Below, piece after piece: positions 26,891 through 35,395 of a stretch of DNA of 38,003 nt. Source of the stretch: Roseovarius sp. (GTDB lineage: Bacteria > Pseudomonadota > Alphaproteobacteria > Rhodobacterales > Rhodobacteraceae); the NCBI GenBank assembly GCA_026709325.1, contig JAPOTF010000031.1, positions 1-38,003 on the forward strand, given 5' to 3'. The notes under the pieces are model-generated. The model was not told the DNA's origin. It ran no database searches and saw only the letters and a list, made by a program, of their open reading frames with translations. Numbering within the stretch: the stretch's first letter is position 1; the number at the start of each line of letters is the position of its first letter. Both the position numbers and the translations under genes were made by a program.

Positions 26891-27250
26891 TCAACAAATT
26901 GTTGGAATTGCGCCATACCCTCCTCTTAAATATTTTAAAGAAAAACTTTCATTTCTTCTGATATATTTCATATTAGCCAGGCTCCATACATTCGTACTGC
27001 CATTTCCATTCTTTTCACATAAAAGAACTTCCTCTTTAGTTGGTTCGGAAAGCAAACTTGCCGCATGTGAGCTTGCAATTATTTGCGCACCATTTGGATT
27101 GTCTTTTTTGTTTCCGAACCATCTAAACACTTCGATTAACAGAGACGGATGAATATGCCCATCAATGTCATCAATAAGTGCTAAACCGCCATGTTCAAGT
27201 ATGAAGTCTATAGATGGAAAAAATTTAATAAATTCACGCGTGCCAGCACC
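26891..27250 (-). pseudogene. AAA ATPase (RloA-like), C-terminal fragment
   Basis: The 119-residue fragment has the late ATPase motifs: AGTREFIKFF, a Walker B-like GLALIDDIDGHIHPSL and the IIASSHAASLL sensor/H-region. The N-terminal part with Walker A is missing: an in-frame TAA lies directly before the fragment and the DUF2927 gene begins nearby. The stop is 5 bases before the RloB-like start. The ATPase is certainly inactive as it stands. Confidence 0.7.
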
Positions 27251-27307
27251 TTAAAATCACATTCAACCGCAAATACCAATCAAACCATTATAAATCAAGT
27301 TCCCGGT

Positions 27308-28255
27308 TTAGTTTGTTTTGAATCCCGCAATTAGTTCACGCAATACTGGCCGCACTTCATCTGCGCTCATACCGGGCGTCAGTGATGGATCATACAACAG
27401 TCGCAGCAGTATTTCATCATGCTTTGTCAGTAATGCGAACTCGTAGTTGTCATTGAATATCGATGGACGTGCGCGCAGACTGTCGTTGGCAAGACCAAGC
27501 CCCTGTGCAATTTCCTCGTGAATGCATGAGCGGCGCAGCAATACCGGATGCTCGGCCCTTATGAGCGCGATTGCCCTGCGGTACACAAATTCATCTCCAA
27601 CATTGGCAAAGGTAACCACAACGCAATGAACCGAACGAGGCAAGGTTCCGACAAATCCAAGTGAAGACGGATTGATGTTTGGAACGATCTCCAGAATGCG
27701 CTCCACGGCATAGTCGCGGTCATCAAGACCCATAAACATCACATGAAAATTCGGCGAATCGTCAAAGGAAATCGGATGGCCCGTTATGTCGGCAAGTCTT
27801 TCAACATAGTTCCTTACAACTTTTCGGTCTGTTTCACGCTGCCTGTCAGAAACGCTGTCGCCAAATTCCACTCCGATTTTCACCGGATCTGACCACTTTC
27901 GAAGCCGCGCCTCAGTTACACCGTCTTTTTGGCCGCCACTGTTCCGAGCATATTCATCATAAAGCGCAATGCGTTCAAAATTCCGCAATATGTCATTATG
28001 GGAATAATAGGCGTCAAGCCCTCCGCCATCTGTCCTCATAAATCCCTGGCGCAGCAAATTTGATTGAAGACGCGAATAAAAACGTGACAGCTCCATGCTG
28101 GCCGCCGACGGCCGGACAATCTCCTGGTCCGGCTCCAACTCCCGGGCTTCCTCCGCGTTTTCGGGAGAGCACGCTGAAGCCATCAATAGAAAACATGCCG
28201 CCAGAACTTTAAAAGTAAAGCCACGGCAGAAAATTGACAGCCGATACCTTGCCAT
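27308..28255 (-). CDS. DUF2927 lipoprotein
   Basis: A 315-residue protein from the ATG at 28255 (GGAGA upstream). An N-terminal hydrophobic stretch ends in LLMASAC, a plausible lipobox, so it is probably a membrane-anchored lipoprotein. The rest matches DUF2927: NDILRNFERIALYDEY, RKWSDPVKIGVEFG, and the late RRSCIHEEIAQGLGLANDS segment. The HEE..QGLG...D pattern recalls a metallopeptidase zinc motif without the second histidine; function is unknown. The ORF could start at 28321, but that would put the hydrophobic stretch internally. Confidence 0.85.
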   Translation of the reverse strand: MARYRLSIFCRGFTFKVLAACFLLMASACSPENAEEARELEPDQEIVRPSAASMELSRFYSRLQSNLLRQGFMRTDGGGLDAYYSHNDILRNFERIALYDEYARNSGGQKDGVTEARLRKWSDPVKIGVEFGDSVSDRQRETDRKVVRNYVERLADITGHPISFDDSPNFHVMFMGLDDRDYAVERILEIVPNINPSSLGFVGTLPRSVHCVVVTFANVGDEFVYRRAIALIRAEHPVLLRRSCIHEEIAQGLGLANDSLRARPSIFNDNYEFALLTKHDEILLRLLYDPSLTPGMSADEVRPVLRELIAGFKTN

Positions 28256-29055
28256 TGATTTTAATTTCTCCGACAATGCCGCGTCAATCGAAAGTTCAAC
28301 AGACCGCACCTGCATGCACACGCCGTCTCCCGGAAATCTTTAATCGTCCCGAAATTCATCGATCTGTCTCATTACCCTTGAATATCCGGTATTCCGAACC
28401 ATATGGGAAATCGGAAACAATGGCATTTAATGCATTTCACCAATTCGAAAAAACACATTCTCACAATTCCCATTAATCTGCAATGGATATCGCGTTTCAT
28501 GCCTTGTGCGCTTTAAAGCAATGCATGTGATCCACGGGAGAATTTATCCGCGGAAGAAGCGCAATTATCTTTTAACCGCATTGACTGCCTGGAACATATG
28601 AAACCGGATGCAACCTGGATTTAAAAATATTCCAGTTGCCTAATCCATGATTTGCAAATACCGCCCATCCTCGTTTTCTCCTTTTTCACATCTTTTTTAA
28701 ATACCCCAAGTGATCGCACAGGAATCATGCGGCCAAAACATCGAATCAAAAAACTCATACTGCCCGCACCGCTCAACAAGTTGTGCCTGAGTTTCATTTT
28801 TTACCGGATTGCGCTCAAATTAACCTGCGGGCAGTTCATTCACTTTTATACATCCAACGCAATTGTCAGGATATTGAATCTGCCAATAAAATCAACCTGC
28901 AAATCATATCGCAAAAATTCACCGTGGCGGTGATGGTCATTCAAGCGCTTTAAAGGGATTCGGCAGTTGAAAAGGCGGAGGCTTTAAGCGAAGCCGAGAA
29001 GGTCCGCCCGGAGATGCGCTGGAGGTTCAGGTTGAAGAGCGGCACTGGCTGGATG
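28256..29055. other. 800 bases without a supported gene
   Basis: AT-rich sequence with only short unconvincing ORFs on both strands (for example 28652-28933). No RNA gene, repeat or terminator was recognised. Confidence 0.4.
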
Positions 29056-29462
29056 TTAATTTCCGTCATCGGATCGGCAATCTCCCCTGCACGGGAGCAA
29101 GAGCGAGAAACCGGACACCTTTCGGACAACAACAGGCTTCGTCAAATGGCGAGGTCGAAAGGGGTGAATGGCTGTGAAAAGACGGCGCTTGAGGAAATTG
29201 CCTTGATTGAAGACCGGATATCGAAATCCGATTATGGCGAGAGGAGCGACAAGCACTGCAATCGGAAAGGCGATGGTCCAGGAGGGCAGCCGGTCCGTCA
29301 ACCAGATTGGCAAAAATCCGAGAAATATCCCCGTTGCCGGACAAGTCGACCCCCCCCCCCAGAAACAATGAGCGGCATCAAGTAAAACAACAAGAAATCG
29401 AAGGCGGCATGTTTCAAACGTTTCCAGTTGTCCAACCGCAAACGCATGAGTTCCTTGCACAT
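29056..29462 (-). pseudogene. Small membrane protein ORF broken at a homopolymer
   Basis: On the minus strand an ORF from ATG 29462 begins MCKELMRLRLDNW and a hydrophobic FDFLLFYLMPLIV, then enters a run of 11 G (C on the plus strand, 29350-29360). In the present frame it ends shortly after. Two bases fewer, or one more, would join it to a downstream frame with two further hydrophobic segments (GIFLGFLPIWLTD and WTIAFPIAVLVAPLAIIGF), giving ~134 residues. It resembles no family I recognise. It is a decayed gene, a phase-variable gene or a sequencing artefact. Confidence 0.45.
29350..29360. repeat. C11/G11 homopolymer tract
   Basis: Eleven consecutive C on the plus strand inside the small membrane ORF. 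It is the longest homopolymer noticed in the window. Confidence 0.8.
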
Positions 29463-29552
29463 CGGGATATATTTAATAAAAGTCGAGCAGTTTAAGGGAT
29501 ACGATCCGTTCAATCCAATAAAGGACGTCGAATTGTCGTGTATCGCCGCTCC

Positions 29553-30722
29553 TTACATGACCGGCACGCGGTTTGAAGGAGGCGTCGAACGCGACCGCCC
29601 GATGCGCATTTTGCCGTCGATCATCACCGCCGCGATACCGGGGATATTGCCCATCGCCATAGCGCCCAGAACGTCGTCTCCCGCAGATCCGCCGGGACGG
29701 TCCATAAACACGAGGTCCGCGGGCCGGCCATGGGCAATGACGCCTTGCGCAAGGCCTCGCCTTCTGGCAACGTTTCCACTGCCGCAGCACCATGCCTGCT
29801 CCGCCGGGATCCCTCCGAAACTGGCCAGCAGAGTCGCCATGCGCAGCATTCCGTTGGGCTGCACGCCAGAGCCTGCGGGCGCGTCCGTTCCGATCAGAAA
29901 ATCCGCCAGACGGTTTTCCGTCTGCGCGCATTCCAGCGCAACCAGCGCCGATTTCTCGTTGCCGTTATGTACCGCCTCCAGCGCACCGGTGGCGTGGCGG
30001 CAAAGCTCGCGAACCGCTTCATGCGGAATCGAGGTTGGGCCGCCGTTGATGTGGCTGACCACATCTGGCTGCGCCTCCAGCACATCTTCCTCCGTGACAT
30101 TGTGAGAGCCGGCAATCGAAGGGCCTCCGGTGTGCATGATTGTTTCAATGCCCAGTTCCCTGCACCATCCGGTGACGCGGGCCGCGTCGGAACCCCTGGC
30201 AACGGTACCAAGACCGATCTCTCCGATATGCCGGATGCCGGCCGCTTTTAACGCCGCGTAGAAATCACGGCCAAAGTCAAGCTCGGGCACGGGAGCGCCG
30301 GCAATCACCTTGGCCCCAGCGGCGCGAAAATTGGCAAAGCAGCGTTGCGCAACCATGGCCAGTGCCTTGACGCCTTCGGCATCTTTTGGGCGGCCGGGCA
30401 GATGCACCTCGCCTGCGGAGATGAAGCTGGTGACGGCGCCGTTCACGTTCATCTCAATCCAACCGATCTGGTTTTGGCGCGGTGTCCAATCGCCAAAGAC
30501 CGGGTGGCAGTGCCCGTCAACCAGACCAGGTGCGAGGGCGCAGCCCGAAGCGTCAATTGTGCGATCCGCATCGCCTGCCTCGAACCCCATAATCACGCCA
30601 TCTTCGATCAGAAGGCAGTCGCTATCTGCAATCGGCGCGTCCAAATCCCCGGTGAGAAGTCGGCCAATGTTGCGGATAAGCGTACGACCCGGTTCCGGTG
30701 CGTCTTTCGGTGCGTCAGCCAT
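29553..30722 (-). CDS. Enamidase-like amidohydrolase
   Basis: A 389-residue amidohydrolase-superfamily enzyme. The metal-binding HxH motif lies in LVDGHCHPVFGDW, followed by AGEVHLPGRPKD, then later metal-site candidates in MHTGG and SHINGGP, and GTDAPAGSG with the catalytic aspartate. The pattern GDWTPRQ...IGWIE is close to the enamidase group, known for opening a tetrahydro-oxonicotinate ring in nicotinate fermentation. No other nicotinate genes are nearby, so the substrate is uncertain. GGGGGA lies before the ATG. It stands alone with remnant-rich flanks. Confidence 0.75.
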   Translation of the reverse strand: MADAPKDAPEPGRTLIRNIGRLLTGDLDAPIADSDCLLIEDGVIMGFEAGDADRTIDASGCALAPGLVDGHCHPVFGDWTPRQNQIGWIEMNVNGAVTSFISAGEVHLPGRPKDAEGVKALAMVAQRCFANFRAAGAKVIAGAPVPELDFGRDFYAALKAAGIRHIGEIGLGTVARGSDAARVTGWCRELGIETIMHTGGPSIAGSHNVTEEDVLEAQPDVVSHINGGPTSIPHEAVRELCRHATGALEAVHNGNEKSALVALECAQTENRLADFLIGTDAPAGSGVQPNGMLRMATLLASFGGIPAEQAWCCGSGNVARRRGLAQGVIAHGRPADLVFMDRPGGSAGDDVLGAMAMGNIPGIAAVMIDGKMRIGRSRSTPPSNRVPVM

Positions 30723-30879
30723 CTTTGATCCCCCCTTTTGCTTTCATCAAATTACGCCTTCCCATCCCCGCGCCAGTCGAGTTTCAATCTCTCCGGGACC
30801 ATTTGCGAGCAAGCGGCATAGCTGCTTTCTCTTTTTAAATGCTTCTTCGAGACCCTGCCGGAGCCATATGCCGCACGGC

Positions 30880-31179
30880 TTATTTGCGGGTGCCGGTTGT
30901 TTGGCTTACCGTTAGTATACAAACATGTTTTTTCACCGAGTCAACAAATTTGTTTGCGCTTTGCGGTCGTTTCAGACGACGTTTCCGGGCAGACTTCGGA
31001 GGCAACAATAAGCGCCGGCGCCGCGGCAAGGAGAGGCTCATCCGAGCAAGCAACGAAATGTGGATCCGCTTGCGACTTGACAGGGATCCCCTGCCATCCT
31101 CCGCAATATCGCGAAGGGTCTTCCATTCCTCGTCGGTGAGCTTGACATGATATATCTCTCCCCATGGTGATTTGCTCAT
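30880..31179 (-). pseudogene. IS630-type transposase, N-terminal remnant
   Basis: From ATG 31179 the frame gives HVKLTDEEWKTLRDIAE and SRKRIHISLLA, the start of IS630-family transposases. It then loses similarity: an arginine-rich tail in this frame, and in another frame SEVCPETSSETTAKRKQIC, which resembles the HTH helix. So at least one frameshift and loss of the catalytic part. Upstream to 31508 nothing else is recognised. Confidence 0.5.
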
Positions 31180-31508
31180 TGTTGCGCCTCGCATGACCCC
31201 GAAGCTTCAGCTTTGATTGCCACCGGCACGAAAACGGCAATATGGCAAAAAGCGGCAATGCGCGGGTTTTTGCCGCCTGTTTAATGAGAGGCATAGTGCG
31301 CGAGGCAACGATGCAATGGGATTGCCAAACCGGCACAAATCAATCACTTCAACAGTGGCGCAACATCAGACGGTGATGATGCCTGTTCAGAATTGTGGAA
31401 ATTGGAGCAAACCCGCTTGAAAACATGAAAAATTTTGCAAATCCGGGAAAAACGGCGCAACCCCTTGAATTTGCTTTTACTTTGCTTACATAAAATCCGG
31501 GCAATATT

Positions 31509-32402
31509 ATGTTGGTTTCGACATTCTCCGATAATTTTGCAAAAGGCTCAATGGAATTGGAAATCGGGGCGCTGGTCTCCGAACTTGTGCTCGGCCACGG
31601 CTACATGCATTACGGCTATTTCCCGAAAGGCTTGACCGAAGAGTTGTCGTTGCAGGCGCTGGGGCAAGCTCAGCATGCTTATTTCGAGAAACTCCTCGAG
31701 ACCATTGGGACGGTGCCTGGTGAAATACGCCGGATCCTTGATGTCGGATCGGGGGCTGGAGCAAATGCAAAAGGTCTGATCGGAGCGGGATTCGATGTGA
31801 CTTGCGTTTCGCCGTCGACGCAGATGAACGAGATGGCGCGAGCGAATCTGCCGAACGGCACGCGGGTGATCGATTCAAGTTTCGAAGACCTTGCCACGAA
31901 TGCCCGGTATGATCTCCGCCTTTTCGCGGAGAGCTTTCACTACATGGAATTGAAATCAGCGCTGACGCAAGTGGAGAAGTATGCCGACATAGGTGTCGTG
32001 ATTTTCGACTACTTCCACCGCGATGCCGCCAATAGTGACGCGCGGGACGGCAAGCGAAGCACCCATGCGGCGTTCCTCGAGGCCGTTGCGCGGCAGGAGC
32101 GGTTCGAAGTGCTGGTCGACAAGGATGTGACCGCCGCGATAACACCGACCTTCATGATCTTGGAAAACCTCAAGAGCGAAAAGCTGGCGCCTTTCGTTCG
32201 GCGGTTCCGCGCCATTCTGAAACAGCGCCATCCTCTGCGCGCAAAGGTCTTCGAAGCGGTTTTCGGCCGGTCGATGGACAAGCTGGGCCCCAAGCCGGAA
32301 AAGCTCGCGTCAATGGACAAGCGTGTCTGCAGATCGGAAAGGTTCGCGCAGTCGCACGAATATCGTCTGATCGCCATGTGCCGGAAACCGGCAACCACAT
32401 GA
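31509..32402 (+). CDS. SAM-dependent class I methyltransferase
   Basis: A 297-residue protein with the SAM-binding motif I ILDVGSGAGANAKGL at about residues 75-89 and the following strand FDVTCVSPS. The N-terminus has VLGHGYMHYGYFPKG, seen in small-molecule methyltransferases. No ribosome-binding site is clear; ATG 31551 is an alternative start. It is flanked by transposase remnants and more GC-rich than its surroundings, consistent with acquisition. Substrate unknown. Confidence 0.75.
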   Translation: MLVSTFSDNFAKGSMELEIGALVSELVLGHGYMHYGYFPKGLTEELSLQALGQAQHAYFEKLLETIGTVPGEIRRILDVGSGAGANAKGLIGAGFDVTCVSPSTQMNEMARANLPNGTRVIDSSFEDLATNARYDLRLFAESFHYMELKSALTQVEKYADIGVVIFDYFHRDAANSDARDGKRSTHAAFLEAVARQERFEVLVDKDVTAAITPTFMILENLKSEKLAPFVRRFRAILKQRHPLRAKVFEAVFGRSMDKLGPKPEKLASMDKRVCRSERFAQSHEYRLIAMCRKPATT

Positions 32403-32608
32403 GGCTTGGCGGCTGCCAACATGCGTTCCAGATATCCGCTCATTCTCCTTTTGCGCACTCATATGGGTTCCACCACTTCATGGGCGCAAGGCGATCTCAG
32501 CGCGAAGAATGAAATCGCACTTGAAACCCCAACACGTTCATTTGCAAACAGAAGCGGGCTAAGCCAATTTGATGAAACAGGTTTTCGTGAATTTATTTGG
32601 ACGAAGAA

Positions 32609-32992
32609 TCATGGCCCGCGAGAGCCGACTGCTCGCGACCTTTGATGCCTCTGGTGACTTCTCGCCCATGCACAGGACGATCGCCGGGTCCGGCGACATA
32701 TGCAAAGCCCCGCGATGTCCTGAACCTTGTCGACAAACTGCGGCTCCGTCGACAGCTTGAACGTCTCGCCTCGGTTCGGTTTCAGGCTGAACGCCGACCA
32801 GGTCCGGCGCATCGTCTTGTTCGAAACGCCCGTCTCCCCGGCCATGCTCTGGACCGACCAGTGCATCGCGTCGACCGGCATCTTGTTCAGCGTCCGATCA
32901 ACCACTTCCGCGACCTTGTCATCCATCACGGTGCGGAGTCGACCGCAGCGATACTCGTCCGAGAGACACTTCTCGGGGCGCTTATTGGCGAA
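32609..32992 (-). pseudogene. IS630-type transposase, central remnant
   Basis: The minus-strand frame from 32929 gives DKVAEVVDRTLNKMP, AMHWSVQSMAGETGV and ETFKLSTEPQFVDKVQDIAGL, the region before the DDE core of IS630 transposases. The next block continues in a different frame (DPAIVLCMGEKSPEASK instead of the family's ALVLCVDEKSQIQA), so the gene is frameshifted and then truncated. The frame is also open upstream to about 32992 without a start codon. Confidence 0.7.
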
Positions 32993-33177
32993 AGGAATGC
33001 CGTCGCAATGACCTCCAACTGGCGAAAGCCGAGGCTGCCCGCATTAAACCGAAATCCCCATATCGAGCAATAAGATAAAGCTGGTGCGCCAGGCACTCTT
33101 GCTTCAGCATGTCGCTTCAACATTGACAGGCTTGCAAATCTCAATTACATTGGCTGCAGTTGGAAGGACAGGGCGCG

Positions 33178-33651
33178 ATGGCGATCACGGAGACCGAACT
33201 TGCAAACGCTAGAAAGGCATGGGGAGATGCGCTCATTGCCATCGCCAAAGCCTACGAGACAGACGGAATTGCCAAGGCCCGCAAGGTTGCGGAAGGCGTA
33301 CTGGATGCCGCTTACGGCTACGACTTTGGGCCGGTCTTGTTCAAGCCGACTCTGGCGAGTGGCGAACATACCTTTCGCACAACCAGGAAGGGCGCACTCT
33401 CCTACTTTGTGGGACACGACGCTGATTATCCTTTGGATGGCGGATTTGGAATCAAGGGATGGCGCCAGGTCGAGTCGGAAACAGCCGCGGTCTTTATCAA
33501 TGGCGACATCGCCATGTGGATGGGGTGGGTTGCAATGACGAGCAAAGACGGCCTGATCACGAAGGTCGACAAGTCCTTTGGATACCGGAAAGACCAGGAA
33601 GGGACGTTGCGCATCATCCTTCATCATTCATCACTACCGTATCAACCCTGA
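33178..33651 (+). CDS. SnoaL-like/NTF2-fold protein
   Basis: A 157-residue protein starting at ATG 33178, with AAGGACAGGG upstream. Features: WGDALIAIAKAY, LDAAYGYDFGPVLFKPTLA, GALSYFVGHD and the C-terminal KVDKSFGYRKDQEG followed by RIILHHSSLPY. This pattern fits SnoaL-like/DUF4440-type proteins; similar ones are sometimes labelled phosphoribosyl-AMP cyclohydrolase, but the cyclohydrolase zinc cysteines are absent. Function unknown. It lies between insertion-sequence remnants yet is intact. Confidence 0.6.
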   Translation: MAITETELANARKAWGDALIAIAKAYETDGIAKARKVAEGVLDAAYGYDFGPVLFKPTLASGEHTFRTTRKGALSYFVGHDADYPLDGGFGIKGWRQVESETAAVFINGDIAMWMGWVAMTSKDGLITKVDKSFGYRKDQEGTLRIILHHSSLPYQP

Positions 33652-33728
33652 AATTCTATTCTCGGTTCCGTTCTCCACAAGGTGGTGACGAGGTCGATTG
33701 ATGACCGAGCGCCTTTGATAATTGTGAA

Positions 33729-33914
33729 TCACATACCTGTTTCCGAGTGGAAACTGGGGACTGCAAGCCGGTAACTTGAGCTTGCGCCCTCGATGCGGGT
33801 GACGACAGCGTGGTGCATGAGGCGGTCCAGTCCGGCATTGCGGTTGAAACGCAACCGGATCGCCAAAGCGTCAGTCCACTCGGCGAAGCCCCGGTTGGAG
33901 GTCAGTATCATCGC
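33729..33914 (-). pseudogene. IS21 helper ATPase IstB, C-terminal remnant
   Basis: The minus frame reads MILTSNRGFAEW, then a shifted stretch, then LDRLMHHAVVTRIEGASSSY: the C-terminal part of IstB. The family's FGDPV segment lies in another frame between them, so two compensating indels are present. No IstA or IS21 ends were seen. Confidence 0.75.
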
Positions 33915-34127
33915 ACCTTTTTCTTATGGCGCATTTCGGAAGCATATAATTTTCAAATGAACACATCTAGAAAACAGATCATCATTCCGGGCTATCTGGA
34001 ATGGGAAGTTCGGGACGGGCTTGACCAATCCAACATAACAGAAAGAGTTTTGTTTCCCGGGTTGGATGGGATGTGCAGCGGGCTTTCCCGCCGGTATTTT
34101 CCGGGTGCGAATGAAACGGGTCGCTGA
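33915..34127 (+). pseudogene. FRG-domain protein, 3'-terminal remnant
   Basis: The plus frame ending at 34127 reads SRKQIIIPG, GLDQSNITERVLFPGLDG and LSRRY, which match the C-terminus of FRG-domain proteins (the ER.LFPGLDG motif). An ATG at 33957 opens 56 residues. The frame is open upstream into the antisense of the IstB remnant, suggesting that the IS21 insertion removed the 5' part. FRG proteins are uncharacterised but occur in accessory and phage-related loci. Assignment by motif only. Confidence 0.5.
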
Positions 34128-34129
34128 TT

Positions 34130-34570
34130 TCAGGATAACTTGGCGAGGAGCTTCAAAAAGGTTTTGCGTTCGGAGGGATTCAAAGGTTTGAGCGTTTCCT
34201 CGGTGATCTTGAGCCCCGCGGCGTAGAGCTTGTCCGCAAGCGACCTCGCATCCTCTGTCAGAGCAATCAGCGAACGCCGCTTGTCCACCGGATCTGGCTT
34301 GACCTCGACCAGTTTCCGACTGCGCAACCGTTCAACGACGCCCTTTATCGTTGCAACATCCATCGCGGTTTTTCGTCCCAGCTCGTTTTGGGAGCATTCC
34401 CCGAGCTGAAGCAGTTTTACGATCACTGAAAACTGCGCGGGTGTCAGGTTCAAAGGCGCAAGAGACTGAAAAATCACGGCGTGCCGCTGACCTGCAACGC
34501 GCATCATGAAGCCCGCCTGATCTTCGAGGATATATTCCGCGTCTGGTTTCCCGGTTTTCCGTAGCGTCAC
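34130..34570 (-). CDS. MarR-family transcriptional regulator
   Basis: A 146-residue winged-HTH regulator. HTH: SQNELGRKTAMDVATIKGVVERL; wing: LVEVKPDPVDKRRSLIALTEDA. The annotated start is GTG 34570 without a ribosome-binding site. An ATG at 34650, with AGGA 8 bases upstream, begins MKLRELYCPDKAGR but runs out of frame and stops at 34567-34569, so the real N-terminus may be frameshifted. It lies 123 bases after the LivF-like gene on the same strand and could sense the imported solute. Ligand unknown. Confidence 0.8.
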   Translation of the reverse strand: MTLRKTGKPDAEYILEDQAGFMMRVAGQRHAVIFQSLAPLNLTPAQFSVIVKLLQLGECSQNELGRKTAMDVATIKGVVERLRSRKLVEVKPDPVDKRRSLIALTEDARSLADKLYAAGLKITEETLKPLNPSERKTFLKLLAKLS

Positions 34571-34652
34571 GTGCGGCCCGTTCTTGATGCGTGGCGACTT
34601 TCCCGAGCCCGACCTGCTTTGTCAGGGCAGTAAAGTTCGCGCAGTTTCATTA

Positions 34653-34670
34653 GAAGAATCCTCGTTCTTC
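34653..34670 (-). repeat. Hairpin before the MarR gene
   Basis: GAAGAA-TCCTCG-TTCTTC is a perfect 6-bp inverted repeat directly upstream of the ATG at 34650 and containing its ribosome-binding site. It is a possible operator or translational stem. Confidence 0.3.
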
Positions 34671-34693
34671 AATATCACCTGGTTGGTCTCCGG

Positions 34694-35395
34694 TCACGCC
34701 GCGAGATAGGTGTCCCGAATGTCTGGTTGCGCAATTAGCTCATCAAATGTGCCGGCGAATTTCTCCGCGCCGCCTTCAATGATCACGGCGCGGTCGGCGA
34801 CCACCTGAGCAAAGTGCAGGTTTTGCTCTGAAAGAAGGATCGTCAAACCTTCGGACTTCAACTGGCTAATCACCTTCGCCATTTGCTTGACGATCACGGG
34901 GGCAACGCCTTCGCTTGGCTCGTCGAGCAGAACAAAGAGCGGGTTGCCCATCAAGGTGCGCGCGATTGTCAACATCTGCTGCTCGCCGCCAGAGAGGGCT
35001 TTGCCGCGGTTGTTGCGGCGTTCGGCCAGGTTCGGAAAGAGGTCGAACAGCATGTCACGGGTCCAGGTCACCGCGCCCTCACGTTGGGGTTGCTGACCGA
35101 CCATGAGGTTTTCGATCACGGTCAAATCCGTGAACACGCGCCGATCCTCGGGCACATAACCCAGGCCGAGCTTGGCGATTTTGTGAGGCGGCAGTCCAGA
35201 GATCTCACGTCCCTGAAATTTTATCGACCCGGAGGCCGTTCGCACCATCTGCATTACGGATTTCATCATGGTTGATTTGCCTGCCCCGTTGCGGCCAAGT
35301 AGCGCGACCACCTGGCCGTGCGGCACCTCCAAACTGAGATCTCGAAGCACATGGGCCTTGCCGTAGAAGCTGTTGACGCCATTAACCTCAAGCAT
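34694..35395 (-). CDS. Liv-type ABC ATPase (LivF-like), second system
   Basis: A 233-residue ATPase starting MLEVNGVNSFYGKAHVLRDL at 35395, overlapping the LivG-like gene by 8 bases; a 32-codon upstream extension is rejected. Walker A GRNGAGKST, signature LSGGEQQMLTIAR, Walker B VLLDEPSEG, H-loop region LSEQNLHFA. The QMLTIARTLMGNP pattern is typical of LivF. It belongs to a second importer separate from that at 8.8-14.1 kb. Confidence 0.9.
   Translation of the reverse strand: MLEVNGVNSFYGKAHVLRDLSLEVPHGQVVALLGRNGAGKSTMMKSVMQMVRTASGSIKFQGREISGLPPHKIAKLGLGYVPEDRRVFTDLTVIENLMVGQQPQREGAVTWTRDMLFDLFPNLAERRNNRGKALSGGEQQMLTIARTLMGNPLFVLLDEPSEGVAPVIVKQMAKVISQLKSEGLTILLSEQNLHFAQVVADRAVIIEGGAEKFAGTFDELIAQPDIRDTYLAA

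Noticed and set aside
28652-28933. Plus-strand ORF of 93 codons
   Set aside because: No ribosome-binding site, low-complexity content and no domain; probably chance in AT-rich DNA.
33178-33651. Phosphoribosyl-AMP cyclohydrolase (hisI) annotation
   Set aside because: The zinc-binding cysteines and overall fold pattern of HisI are absent; the pattern is SnoaL-like.
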